From the NCBI RefSeq assembly GCF_004342915.1, contig NZ_SLWL01000014.1:26413-90412 (forward strand): 64,000 nucleotides of DNA, written 5' to 3'. The notes under the pieces were generated by a model that searched no databases, was not told the DNA's origin, and saw only the letters and a list, made by a program, of their open reading frames with translations. Source of the DNA: Camelimonas lactis. GTDB taxonomy: Bacteria; Pseudomonadota; Alphaproteobacteria; Rhizobiales; Beijerinckiaceae. The position numbers and the translations under genes are program-made. Every line of letters starts with the position of its first letter. Positions within the stretch are counted from its first letter, which is position 1. Below are positions 54,520 through 64,000 of the stretch, one piece after another.

Positions 54520-54857
54520 CGCACATTAACACGCGGTTCGCAACAGGTCTCCGGGACGTGGCGCGACACGGGTCCAACCGGTCGCTGTCCAGCAGAATCC
54601 CGTTCTGGCTCCAGTCGCGGCGCATGGGTATGGCGCCCGCCTTGCGCGGATCCCATATGGCAGGCGAGGCGCATGGCCCGGGAGGCCTGACCGCGACAGA
54701 ACCTGACGTATGACCATGCGTTCCCCGCGCCTGGCCCGCAGACGTTGCGGGGCGGGCGCGAGCGTCTGTTTAACATGGCGAGAGGGGTCCATTGCAAGGA
54801 TTGCGTTCGCCCGGCCTGGCATTGCCGGGGGGCGATGGCCTTTCAGGGGCGGCACGA

Positions 54858-56024
54858 ATGAGCAGCGCGCGCACATATCTGGATCACAACGCCACCTCGC
54901 CGGCGCGCCCCGCCGTGCGCGAGGCGATGGTCCATGCCCTGTGCGTCGCCGGCAACGCCTCATCGATCCATGCTGAAGGCCGCCGGGCCCGCGCCGCCAT
55001 CGAACAGGCGCGCGATGAGGTCGCCGCGCTGGTGGGCGCGGCCAGCCAGGACATCATTTTCACCAGCGGCGGCACCGAGGCCGCCAATACGCTGCTCGCC
55101 GGCGGCCTGTCGTTCCATGGGGCGCAGCCGGCGCGGCTGGTCGTGCTGGCGACCGAGCACCCATGTGTTCTGGAAGGTCATGGCTTCGCCGCGGACCGGG
55201 TCAGCCATGCGCCGGTGAACGGCGATGGCGTCATCGATCTTGACTGGCTGCGCGCCGACCTCGACGCCAACGGCCCGGCATTGCTCGCCCTTCAGCTGGT
55301 GAACAGCGAGACCGGCGTTATCCAGCCAGTGGCCGCGGCGGCGGAGTTGCTTCACGCAGGCGGCGGCGTTCTGGTGTGTGACGCCGTGCAGGCGGCGGGA
55401 AAACTGCCGCTCGACATGGCGGCCCATGGCGCGGACGCAATGTTCATTTCGGCGCACAAGATCGGCGGCCCGCAAGGCGTTGGCGCCATTGCCCTCGGCG
55501 GCGGCTTCGTCACCCTGGACACCCGGCTGCTGCGCGGCGGCGGTCAGGAACGCGGCGCCCGCGCCGGCACCGAAAACGTCGCCGGAATCAGCGGCTTCGG
55601 CGTCGCCGCCCGCATTGCCGCCACAGAGCTGGAGCATAATGTCAACCATTGCCGGGAGCTTCAGCATCTTGCCGAACGGCGGTTGCGGGAGATCGCGCCA
55701 GATGTGGTGATATTTGGCGAAGGCGCGGCGCGCGCCCCCAATGTCACGGCGTTCGCGGCGCCCGGCTTTTCAGCGCAGACCCTGTTGATGCAGTGCGATC
55801 TTCGGGGTATCGCCCTCTCGTCCGGTTCGGCCTGCTCCTCTGGCAAGGTCCGGCGCTCCCATGTGCTGGAGGCCATGGGGGTGACGAAGGACATCGCGGG
55901 AGGGGCGGTGCGCATCAGCACCGGCTGGAATTCAACCGAAGCTGACATTGCGCGCTTCGCCGACGTGTTCGCCGCCTGCGTGGCTGGCGCGCGCGAGCGC
56001 AGGGGCGCGCTGGCGGGCGCATGA
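54858..56024 (+). CDS. sufS2: Cysteine desulfurase of the NifS/IscS type, first suf gene
   Basis: This 388-residue PLP enzyme takes sulfur from cysteine for Fe-S cluster assembly. YLDHNATSPARPAVREAM opens the protein, the PLP lysine is K201 in ISAHKIGGPQGVG, and the persulfide cysteine is C326 in SSGSACSSGKVRRSHV (group I loop). ATG 54858 begins MSSARTYLDHN. It precedes sufB by 114 bases, the order known as sufS2-B-C-D-S1 in rhizobia, and should be controlled with them by the upstream iron-responsive element. Confidence 0.93.
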   Translation: MSSARTYLDHNATSPARPAVREAMVHALCVAGNASSIHAEGRRARAAIEQARDEVAALVGAASQDIIFTSGGTEAANTLLAGGLSFHGAQPARLVVLATEHPCVLEGHGFAADRVSHAPVNGDGVIDLDWLRADLDANGPALLALQLVNSETGVIQPVAAAAELLHAGGGVLVCDAVQAAGKLPLDMAAHGADAMFISAHKIGGPQGVGAIALGGGFVTLDTRLLRGGGQERGARAGTENVAGISGFGVAARIAATELEHNVNHCRELQHLAERRLREIAPDVVIFGEGAARAPNVTAFAAPGFSAQTLLMQCDLRGIALSSGSACSSGKVRRSHVLEAMGVTKDIAGGAVRISTGWNSTEADIARFADVFAACVAGARERRGALAGA

Positions 56025-56138
56025 CGCCTGTCGACAGGCGACCGGCGGGTCGCCGCTGAAATCTGATTTGGCCGCTCTTTCGGGAGCGCGCCGTGACTGG
56101 CCAGCCCACGGCCCTTGAAGCCGTGACAGGAGGATGAG

Positions 56139-57608
<1,470 letters not shown>

Positions 57609-57698
57609 CCCCCGCCGCCCAAACCGAACAACAGACCCAATGGGCCGCGGACAGGCGCGCAGGACGCGACGCCCGGCCCGAACGACCGGAATTGCACC

Positions 57699-58451
57699 AT
57701 GCTGGAAATCAGGAACCTCGTCGTCGACATCGATGACAAGCGCATTCTCAACGGCCTGAACCTCACCGTGAACAAGGGCGAGGTCGCGGCCATCATGGGC
57801 CCCAACGGCTCGGGCAAGTCGACGCTCTCCTATGTCATCTCCGGCAAGGAGGATTACACCGTCGTGGACGGCGAGATCCTGCTCGACGGCGAGAACATCC
57901 TGGAGCTGGATCCGGCCGAACGCGCCGCCCTCGGCGTGTTCCTGGCCTTCCAGTATCCGCTGGAGATCCCCGGCGTCGGCACCATGACGTTCCTCAAGGC
58001 CGTGATGAACGCCCAGCGCAAGGCGCGCGGCGAGGCCGAACTGACCACGCCGGACCTGATGCGCCGGGTGCGCGAGGCGGCGGAAAAGCTCTCGATCAAC
58101 CAGGAGATGCTGAAGCGCCCGCTGAACTTCGGCTTCTCGGGCGGCGAGAAGAAGCGCATGGAAATCCTGCAGATGGCGCTGCTGGAGCCGAAGCTGTGCA
58201 TTCTCGACGAAACCGACTCCGGTCTCGACATCGACGCGCTCAAGATTGTCGCTGATGGCGTCAACGCCCTGCGTTCGCCCGACCGCTCGTTCCTGGTGAT
58301 CACCCACTACCAGCGCCTGCTGGACTACATCGTGCCCGACACCGTGCACGTGATGGCCAACGGCCGCATCGTCCGCACCGGTGGCAAGGAGCTGGCCCTG
58401 GAGCTGGAAGCCAACGGCTACGCCGACTACCGCCAGCAGGCTGCTGAATAA
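57699..58451 (+). CDS. sufC: Fe-S assembly ATPase SufC
   Basis: This 250-residue ABC-type ATPase drives the conformational change of SufBC2D. It has a Walker A GPNGSGKST, the ABC signature FSGGEKKRMEILQM, Walker B LCILDETDSGLDIDAL and the switch His in VITHYQRLL. There is no membrane component, as expected. Its TAA stop shares one base with the sufD ATG (58451), showing tight coupling. Confidence 0.97.
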   Translation: MLEIRNLVVDIDDKRILNGLNLTVNKGEVAAIMGPNGSGKSTLSYVISGKEDYTVVDGEILLDGENILELDPAERAALGVFLAFQYPLEIPGVGTMTFLKAVMNAQRKARGEAELTTPDLMRRVREAAEKLSINQEMLKRPLNFGFSGGEKKRMEILQMALLEPKLCILDETDSGLDIDALKIVADGVNALRSPDRSFLVITHYQRLLDYIVPDTVHVMANGRIVRTGGKELALELEANGYADYRQQAAE

Positions 58452-59770
58452 TGGGCGCTGATGTGAAGCCATTGCGGACCGCCGCTGAAACCGCGCTGAT
58501 CGCGCGTTTCCAGGCCGCCGCCAACTCCCTGCCAGGCGACAGCGCAACCGGGCGTCGCCGCACGGAGGCATTCGACCGCTTCGAGAAAACGGGTCTGCCG
58601 ACCCGCCGGATCGAGGAGTTCCATTACACCGACCTGCGCGCCCTGCTGCGCGACGCGCCGGAGCCGGCCGCCCGGCCAGACGCCGCCGCTGTCGCCACCG
58701 TGCTGGCCCGCAACGCCGCGTTCCCGGCGCCGCTGGCGATCCCGTCGCTGGATTTCGTCAACGGCTACCTGGTTTCGCAGCCGCCGGCGATCGCTGGCGT
58801 CGAAATCGTGGCGCTGGACGCCGCGCTGGCGGCGGGCGACGCCCTGACAAGCCGCCTTGGCGCGCTGGAGCTGGCCCAGGACAACCCCATGCTGGCGCTC
58901 AACACCGCCTTCATGGCGGAAGGCGCCATCGTGCGGGTGTCGAAGGATGCTGGCGACGCTGGCCTGCAACTGCGTTTCGCCAATGCCGCCGACGCGCCCT
59001 TCTCGTCCGCGCCGCGCGTGCTGGTCGTCGTTGATGACGGCGCCAGCCTTGATCTGGTCGAGACCCATGCCGGCGCCAATGGCCTGGCCTACCAGGTCAA
59101 TGCGGTGGTGGAGATCATCGCCGGCGACGGGGCCCGCGTGAATCACACCCGGATCAACGCCGAGGGCGACGCCGCCCAGGCGGTGTCGACCTTGTCCGTC
59201 TCACTGGGCGCCGATGTGCGCTTCAGCTCGTTCGGGTTGACCACGGGATCGGCGATGTCGCGTCACCAGATCTTTCTGGGATGCGCGGGTGAGGGCGCTG
59301 ACATCACCATTGGCGGCGCCACCATGCTGCGCGGTCGTCAGTTCGCCGACACCACGCTGACGCTCGATCACGCCGTGCCCAACTGTAACAGCCGCGAGTT
59401 GTTCAAGACGGTGCTGGACGATGAGTCCACCGGCGTGTTCCAGGGCAAGATCATCGTGCGCCAGCACGCCCAGAAGACCGACGGACGCATGATGTCCGCC
59501 GCGCTGCTGCTGGCGGAAAACGCCACGATGAACAACAAGCCGGAGCTGGAGATCTTCGCCGACGACGTGCAGTGCGCCCACGGCGCCACGTGCGGCCAGC
59601 TCGATGACGATCTGCTGTTCTACCTGATGGCCCGTGGCCTGCCGCGCAAGCAGGCCGAGGCGCTGATGGTCGAGGCGTTCCTGGGCGAGCCGCTGGAGTT
59701 CGTGGCGCGCGAGGACGTGCGCGACAACCTCGTCGCTTTGGTGGAAGGCTGGCTGGCCGCGCGCGGCTGA
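58451..59770 (+). CDS. sufD: Fe-S assembly scaffold subunit SufD
   Basis: This 439-residue SufD is the paralogue of SufB in the SufBC2D scaffold. It shows the N-terminal FDRFEKTGLPTRRIEEFHYTDLRALL, the C-terminal FQGKIIVRQHAQKTDGRMMSAALLL, and AHGATCGQLDDDLLFYLMARGLPRKQAEALMVEAFL. It overlaps sufC by one base and is followed by sufS1. Confidence 0.95.
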   Translation: MGADVKPLRTAAETALIARFQAAANSLPGDSATGRRRTEAFDRFEKTGLPTRRIEEFHYTDLRALLRDAPEPAARPDAAAVATVLARNAAFPAPLAIPSLDFVNGYLVSQPPAIAGVEIVALDAALAAGDALTSRLGALELAQDNPMLALNTAFMAEGAIVRVSKDAGDAGLQLRFANAADAPFSSAPRVLVVVDDGASLDLVETHAGANGLAYQVNAVVEIIAGDGARVNHTRINAEGDAAQAVSTLSVSLGADVRFSSFGLTTGSAMSRHQIFLGCAGEGADITIGGATMLRGRQFADTTLTLDHAVPNCNSRELFKTVLDDESTGVFQGKIIVRQHAQKTDGRMMSAALLLAENATMNNKPELEIFADDVQCAHGATCGQLDDDLLFYLMARGLPRKQAEALMVEAFLGEPLEFVAREDVRDNLVALVEGWLAARG

Positions 59771-59918
59771 CCGGCTCTTCGCCATCCCGTTTACGAACAA
59801 TGCGTGCGGCGCCTGGCGCCGCATGCGATCGGGCGCTTCCGGCTCCAAACACCCGGCCGGCTCCCATGCGCTCAAGCCAGAATTTCAGGAGGGCGGGGGC
59901 AGCCCCGCGATTGTCTCC

Positions 59919-61160
59919 ATGACAGACAGCACGCCCGCCGCGCCCCTCGACCTCGCGCGCATTCGCGCCGATTTCCCGATTCTCTCCCGGCAGGTCTACG
60001 GCAAGCCGCTGGTCTATCTCGACAACGCCGCCTCGGCCCAGAAGCCGCGCGCGGTGATCGAGGCCATGACCCGGGCGATGGAAACCGGCTATTCCAACGT
60101 CCATCGCGGCCTGCATTACATGGCCAACGCCGCCACCGAGGCGTTCGAGGACGGCCGCGAGGCGGTGCGCGCCTTCCTGAACGCCGCCTCGACCGACGAG
60201 ATTATCTTCACCCGCTCGGCGACGGAGGCGATCAATCTGGTCGCCGACAGCTACGGCCGCATGGCGATAGGCGAGGGCGACGAGATCGTCCTGTCGATCA
60301 TGGAGCACCACTCCAACATCGTGCCGTGGCATTTCCACCGCGAGCGCAAGGGCGCCGTGCTGAAGTGGATTCCGGTCGACGACAATGGCGTGCTCGACCT
60401 GGACGCTTACGAGAAGCTGCTGACCGACCGCACCCGAATCGTCGCCATCACCCACATGTCCAACGTGCTGGGCACCATTGCCCCGGTGAAGGAGATGATC
60501 CGCATCGCCCATGCGCGGGGCGTTCCGGTGCTGGTGGACGGTAGCCAGGGCGCCGTGCACCAGCACGTCGACGTGCGTGATCTCGACGCCGATTTTTACG
60601 TGTTCACCGGCCACAAGGTCTACGGGCCCACCGGTATCGGCGTGCTCTACGGCAAGCGCGACCTGCTGGCGAAGATGCCGCCCTTCAATGGCGGCGGCGA
60701 GATGATCGAAACGGTGACCACGGACACGGTCACCTACAACGAGCCGCCGCACCGCTTCGAGGCCGGCACGCCGCCGATCGTCGAGGCCATTGGCCTTGGG
60801 GCGGCGCTGCGCTACATGGAGGCCATCGGCCGCGACCGCATTCACGCCCATGAGGCGGATCTCAGCGCTTACGCCCACGAGCAACTGAGCGCGATGAACT
60901 CAATCCGCATCATCGGTAGGGCGCCGGGGAAGGGCGCCATCCTGTCGTTCGAGATGAACGGCGCTCACGCCCACGACGTGGCCACGATCATCGACCGGGC
61001 CGGCGTGGCGGTGCGGGCTGGCACCCATTGCGCCATGCCGCTGTTGACGCGCTTCGGCGCCACCTCCACATGCAGGGCGTCGTTCGCGCTCTACAACACG
61101 CGCGACGAGGTTGATGCGCTGGTCGAGGCCCTGCGCAAGGCCGAGCGCATGTTTGGATGA
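59919..61160 (+). CDS. sufS1: Cysteine desulfurase SufS
   Basis: This 413-residue group II cysteine desulfurase supplies sulfur to SufBCD. It has the PLP lysine K233 in FTGHKVYGPTGIG, the persulfide C371 in RAGTHCAMPLLTRFG, and the start RADFPILSRQVYGKPLVYLDNAASAQKP. The short cysteine loop (group II) distinguishes it from the first desulfurase. ATG 59919 is preferred; the frame is open from 59823. No SufE or SufU gene is in the window, so its sulfur acceptor is encoded elsewhere. Confidence 0.95.
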   Translation: MTDSTPAAPLDLARIRADFPILSRQVYGKPLVYLDNAASAQKPRAVIEAMTRAMETGYSNVHRGLHYMANAATEAFEDGREAVRAFLNAASTDEIIFTRSATEAINLVADSYGRMAIGEGDEIVLSIMEHHSNIVPWHFHRERKGAVLKWIPVDDNGVLDLDAYEKLLTDRTRIVAITHMSNVLGTIAPVKEMIRIAHARGVPVLVDGSQGAVHQHVDVRDLDADFYVFTGHKVYGPTGIGVLYGKRDLLAKMPPFNGGGEMIETVTTDTVTYNEPPHRFEAGTPPIVEAIGLGAALRYMEAIGRDRIHAHEADLSAYAHEQLSAMNSIRIIGRAPGKGAILSFEMNGAHAHDVATIIDRAGVAVRAGTHCAMPLLTRFGATSTCRASFALYNTRDEVDALVEALRKAERMFG

Positions 61161-61285
61161 CATGGCGGCGCCATGGGTGTATGCCGTCGGCTCGAATGCG
61201 TGTTTGAGCGGCGGCTTCACCCCCCTGGACCGCCAGCCGGATCAGGAGCGGCCCTTGCGGAAGCCCGCTCCCGGGAGATGACGAA

Positions 61286-61672
61286 GTGACCGAGAACCAG
61301 ATGACCGACGGGCCGGCGCCCAACGCCCCTGACGTCACGCCGTCGTCCACCTTGCCGCCGGAAGAGATCGACCGCCTGACGGACGAGCTCATCGCGGCGT
61401 TCAAGACCGTGTATGACCCGGAAATCCCCGTCGATATTTACGAACTGGGCCTGATTTACCGCGTCGCCATCAGTGACGAGCGTCACGTCGACGTCGACAT
61501 GACGCTGACTGCCCCGGGTTGCCCGGTGGCCGGCGAAATGCCCGGATGGGTGGAAAACGCTGTCGCCGCCGTGCCCGGCGTCTCGGGCGTCGACGTGCGC
61601 ATGGTGTTTGATCCGCCGTGGGACCAGAGCCGCATGTCCGACGAAGCCCGCGTCGCCCTCGACATGTGGTGA
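61286..61672 (+). CDS. sufT: SufT-type Fe-S assembly protein (MIP18/DUF59)
   Basis: This 128-residue MIP18-family protein has the core VYDPEIPVDIYELGLIYRV and MTLTAPGCPVAGEMPGWVENAV. The reactive cysteine in APGCP is typical of SufT. It supports maturation of Fe-S proteins, including LipA in other bacteria, which links it to lipA here. GTG 61286 with GGAGA about eight bases upstream is used; ATG 61301 is an alternative. In rhizobia the next gene is usually sufA, which is absent here. Confidence 0.92.
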   Translation: MTENQMTDGPAPNAPDVTPSSTLPPEEIDRLTDELIAAFKTVYDPEIPVDIYELGLIYRVAISDERHVDVDMTLTAPGCPVAGEMPGWVENAVAAVPGVSGVDVRMVFDPPWDQSRMSDEARVALDMW

Positions 61673-61798
61673 GCGCCGGCGCGCCTCCATGTCTCTCCGC
61701 ATGACCTGGAACCTTGCCCGGCGGGGCGCATTTTCCTGACAGGGCGGGGCGATCCCCCGGCCTGCATGGAAATGCAACCTCTCTGGAAGGAGACCGGG

Positions 61799-62275
61799 AT
61801 GACCGCCGCCAGCCACGATCCGCCTCCTCAAATTCCTCCGCCTCTTGGCCAGGTGCTGGAAAGCGCGCTTTATGTGGACGACCTGGGCAGGGCGGCGACC
61901 TTTTACGAGCAGGTCCTCGGTTTGCGCGCCCTGGTGGCGGACGGGCGGTTCCGGGCCTACGCCGCAGGCGACCGCAACGTGTTGCTGCTGTTCCAGCGCG
62001 GCGCCACCAGTGAAACCGCGCATCTCCCGGGGGGCGTTATCCCGCCGCATGGTTATCTGAAAACCCGGCCGGACGACCGCATCCAGCAGCACATCGCCTT
62101 CGCGGTGAGCCCCGAGGGGCTGGAGCAATGGGAAAGAGCGCTCAGGGCGCGCGGCGTCAGCATCGAGGGCCGCACCGAATGGCCCAAAGGCGGCCACAGC
62201 ATTTATTTTCGCGATCCCGACGGTCATCTGCTTGAACTGGCGACGCCCGGCCTCTGGCCGATATCGGGCGCCTGA
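61799..62275 (+). CDS. VOC (glyoxalase/dioxygenase) superfamily protein
   Basis: This 158-residue VOC protein has the N-terminal LESALYVDDLGRAATFYEQVLG, QQHIAFAVSPEGLEQWE (metal His in HIAF) and the C-terminal IYFRDPDGHLLELATPGLW (metal Glu). The pattern is like fosfomycin-resistance/glyoxalase I relatives; the substrate is unknown. ATG 61799 is preferred over ATG 61766 because GGAAGGAGA (61784-61792) lies six bases upstream. It occupies the place after sufT where sufA normally sits, 126 bases downstream, and may be read from the same transcript. Confidence 0.87.
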   Translation: MTAASHDPPPQIPPPLGQVLESALYVDDLGRAATFYEQVLGLRALVADGRFRAYAAGDRNVLLLFQRGATSETAHLPGGVIPPHGYLKTRPDDRIQQHIAFAVSPEGLEQWERALRARGVSIEGRTEWPKGGHSIYFRDPDGHLLELATPGLWPISGA

Positions 62276-62568
62276 GTCATCGGCGCCCAGCCGCAACCAT
62301 TATGGTTAATGACAGCGTCAGACAGACCACGGAACGAAGCTGGCGGCCGGTTTCCTGACCGATGCTCCGCGCATGCCTGAAAAAATTGCCCGCGTTGACA
62401 TGACAACCATTGCGTGTGCGAACAATGCCCAGGATATTTTCCGGCAGTCGCCAATTTGGTCAGCGTCCTACCAACTGACGAGTTGCTTCATCCGTCAGGA
62501 AAAAGCATGCTGCGGCGTCTCACGCCCGTGTCGGGCAGTGTATGCGACAACGATAAATGGAGTTTGTA

Positions 62569-62865
62569 ATGGCTGTTGACGGCGCCTGGAATCTGACCAT
62601 GCAGACCCCAATGGGCGAACGGACCTCAACCGTGAATCTGACTGCCAACGGCGACGCGCTGACGGGAACGCAGAGCGCCGATCAGGAGGCGGGCGAGATT
62701 TTTGACGGCAAGACCTCGGGCAACGATGTCTCCTGGAAAATCAAGATCACCAGCCCCATGCCCCTGACGCTGGAGTTCAAGGGCAGCGTCGCTGGCGACA
62801 ACATGGATGGCAAGGTATCGGCGGGCTTTATCGGCAGCTGGGGTTTCACCGGCGTCCGCGCCTGA
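62569..62865 (+). CDS. Small beta-rich conserved protein, function unknown
   Basis: This 98-residue protein starts MAVDGAWNLTMQTPMGERTS and contains alternating hydrophobic and polar segments (STVNLTANGDALTGTQ, VSWKIKITSPMPLTLEFKG, SAGFIGSWGFTGVRA), suggesting a small beta-barrel or sandwich. No signal peptide or membrane segment is present. Similar short proteins are common in alphaproteobacteria; I know no experimental role. ATG 62569 has TGGAG (62558-62562) six bases upstream. Its TGA stop abuts the stop of the opposite DUF817 gene. Confidence 0.75.
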   Translation: MAVDGAWNLTMQTPMGERTSTVNLTANGDALTGTQSADQEAGEIFDGKTSGNDVSWKIKITSPMPLTLEFKGSVAGDNMDGKVSAGFIGSWGFTGVRA

Positions 62866-63786
62866 TCACCGCCGCGAAACAGCGTCCGTTTCGCGGGAGA
62901 AGCCTCCCGGAGCATGCTTGTCGGAACCGGCGTCGCCAGACGAGGGCGCCGGTCCCGTCATGGTTTCCCGCGTGACCAGGGAGATGGTGACAAAGCTCAC
63001 ATAGAGCAGCAGATACCATGATCCGATCTTGGAAAATGGCGCCAGCTCCGGGGTTCGTTGCCCCGCGTAGAGCCATGTGCCGGTGCGTGTGCCAACGTTC
63101 TCCGCCACCCAGAGAAACAGGCTGGAGAAGAACGCCGCCAGCGGCAGCGGCATCCAGTACCAGCGCGCCAACCTGAACCAGATGCGCGTGCGGCCGTAGA
63201 TCAGGATGGTGGCGGCGAACAGCGCCCAGCGCAGATCCGGCAGGAAGTGGTGCGCGAAAAAATTGACGTAGATGGTAACGGCCAGCGCCACGGTTAACCA
63301 GAATGGCGGGTAGGGCGTGAAACGCATTTCGAAGATGCGTATGACCCTGACCATGAAGCTGCCGACCGCCGCATACATGAAGCCGGAAAACAGCGGCACG
63401 TCCATGATGCGGAAAAATCCTGCCTCCGGATAAGTCCATGATCCCGCGCTCACCTTGAACCATTCCATGGCGGTTCCGGTGATATGGAAGGCCAGGATGA
63501 CCCGCGCCTCTGTCCATGTTTCCAGTTTCAGCGCCAGAAACAGCGCCTGTACGGCAATGGCGAAGACAAACAGCGCATCATAACGCGCCACTGGCCAGTC
63601 CGCATGCCAGACCAGCCGGCTGACCAGAATCGCGCCGAGCAGCAGGCCGGCAAACAGGCAGGCCCAGGCCTGCTTGAGCCCAAACATGACGAACTCGGCC
63701 ACGCACCAGGGCAAGCGCCGGCGCACCATCTGGCCAAGGCGCAATTCCAGCGCGCGCGTATCGTTCATGGAAAACCGTCGCTCCAT
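62866..63786 (-). CDS. DUF817 family multi-pass membrane protein
   Basis: This 306-residue protein has about seven to eight hydrophobic segments with conserved aromatic/charged patches: HITGTAMEWFKVSAGSWTYP, GVPLF-like DVPLFSGFMYAAVGS, FFAHHFLPDLRW and WVAENVGTRTGTWLY. These match DUF817, an uncharacterised inner-membrane family. The C-terminal ~40 residues are hydrophilic. Start ATG 63786 or ATG 63768 (MNDTRALEL); neither has a strong ribosome binding site. Its stop TCA (62866-62868) touches the stop of the convergent small gene. Confidence 0.85.
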   Translation of the reverse strand: MERRFSMNDTRALELRLGQMVRRRLPWCVAEFVMFGLKQAWACLFAGLLLGAILVSRLVWHADWPVARYDALFVFAIAVQALFLALKLETWTEARVILAFHITGTAMEWFKVSAGSWTYPEAGFFRIMDVPLFSGFMYAAVGSFMVRVIRIFEMRFTPYPPFWLTVALAVTIYVNFFAHHFLPDLRWALFAATILIYGRTRIWFRLARWYWMPLPLAAFFSSLFLWVAENVGTRTGTWLYAGQRTPELAPFSKIGSWYLLLYVSFVTISLVTRETMTGPAPSSGDAGSDKHAPGGFSRETDAVSRR

Positions 63787-63918
63787 CCATTATTCGCCGC
63801 CGGCGGCCAGTTCGTCGGGCGGAGCTGACTTTTGCGGGCTAACCGCGGCCATGGTCCGCTGGACGATCACATCCGGGATAAACGGTTCTCGCGCGCCGGA
63901 AAAGCGTAACCGCTGTTC

Positions 63919-64000
63919 TCAGGCCACGGCCTTGATTGGGTCCGAGGCGTAGGCCCATGGCAGCAGTTCGTCGATCTGGCTTTGCGGATGTCCGGCGACG
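63919..64000 (-). mobile_element. 3' end of an IS66-family transposase, cut by the window edge
   Basis: On the minus strand the last 26 codons before TGA (63921-63919) read AGHPQSQIDELLPWAYASD and continue to IKAVA. This tail is characteristic of the IS66 TnpC transposase. The rest of the element lies beyond 64000. The outer inverted repeat should lie between about 63790 and 63918 but could not be identified with confidence; AAAGCGTAACCG near 63901 is a weak candidate. Confidence 0.85.

Larger units (their letters stand above)
54412..54857. other. Divergent intergenic region upstream of the suf operon
   Basis: No gene is supported in these 446 bases. It holds a promoter-like pair and an Irr/ICE-like palindrome near 54474-54519, leaving a leader of about 340 bases before sufS2. 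Confidence 0.6.

Overview
The window reads as one contiguous piece of a GC-rich alphaproteobacterial chromosome, most likely Hyphomicrobiales (Rhizobiales). Supporting evidence is a pyruvate dehydrogenase E1 beta subunit with its own lipoyl domain, the sufS2-B-C-D-S1-T gene order with an Irr/ICE-like palindrome upstream, an alphaproteobacterial LexA box (GAAC-N7-GAAC), and an RNase E with a large acidic insertion and a C-terminal GWW motif. The family or genus cannot be fixed from the sequence. Almost all genes are core housekeeping genes. The left edge cuts a terC gene and the right edge cuts an IS66-family transposase.

Layout. 1-2.4 kb: terC (partial), a quinone oxidoreductase and an ftsB-like gene. 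3.2-11.3 kb: the pyruvate dehydrogenase/lipoate block pdhA-pdhB-pdhC-lpd, a small GlsB-type membrane protein, lipA and a COQ10-like START protein. 11.5-16.2 kb: a VOC protein, a 32-residue membrane peptide behind a LexA box, and dnaE. 16.7-21 kb: coaD, two cyclophilins, and the queuosine genes queA and tgt. 21-25.1 kb (minus strand): an SGNH-like membrane-anchored protein, a small lipoprotein, an MFS transporter and a thioesterase. 25.3-27.8 kb: tRNA-Glu, a sirtuin, a double cold-shock-domain protein and a DUF192 protein. 27.8-32.4 kb (minus strand): aat, accC, accB, aroQ and a DsbA-type disulfide protein. 32.7-35.4 kb: an aminotransferase and an EmrB-type MFS transporter. 35.8-44.6 kb: rne on the minus strand, then amiC, mrcA and prfB on the plus strand. 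44.7-53.3 kb: a bcp peroxiredoxin, a large AsmA/DUF3971 envelope protein, tyrS, a catalytically degenerate resolvase-like protein in a more AT-rich pocket, and anmK. 53.7-62.3 kb: an alpha/beta hydrolase, the suf operon and a VOC protein. 62.5-64 kb: a small conserved protein, a DUF817 membrane protein and the IS66 end.

How the genes work together. pdhA-lpd encode the complete pyruvate dehydrogenase complex, and lipA makes the lipoyl cofactor it needs. LipA is an iron-sulfur enzyme, so it depends on the suf operon at the other end of the window. amiC, mrcA, anmK, ftsB and the SOS-box peptide belong to cell wall turnover and division. queA and tgt are sequential steps in tRNA queuosine modification. 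accB and accC are the biotin parts of acetyl-CoA carboxylase.

Most interesting points. (1) The 32-codon membrane peptide has a strong ribosome binding site and a perfect LexA box 31 bases upstream, a layout like the Caulobacter SOS division inhibitor SidA. (2) The resolvase-like regulator between tyrS and anmK has lost its catalytic serine, and repeated operator-like motifs lie upstream of it. (3) The Tgt enzyme lacks three of the four usual zinc ligands. (4) prfB keeps the programmed +1 frameshift. No CRISPR array, rRNA or prophage was seen.
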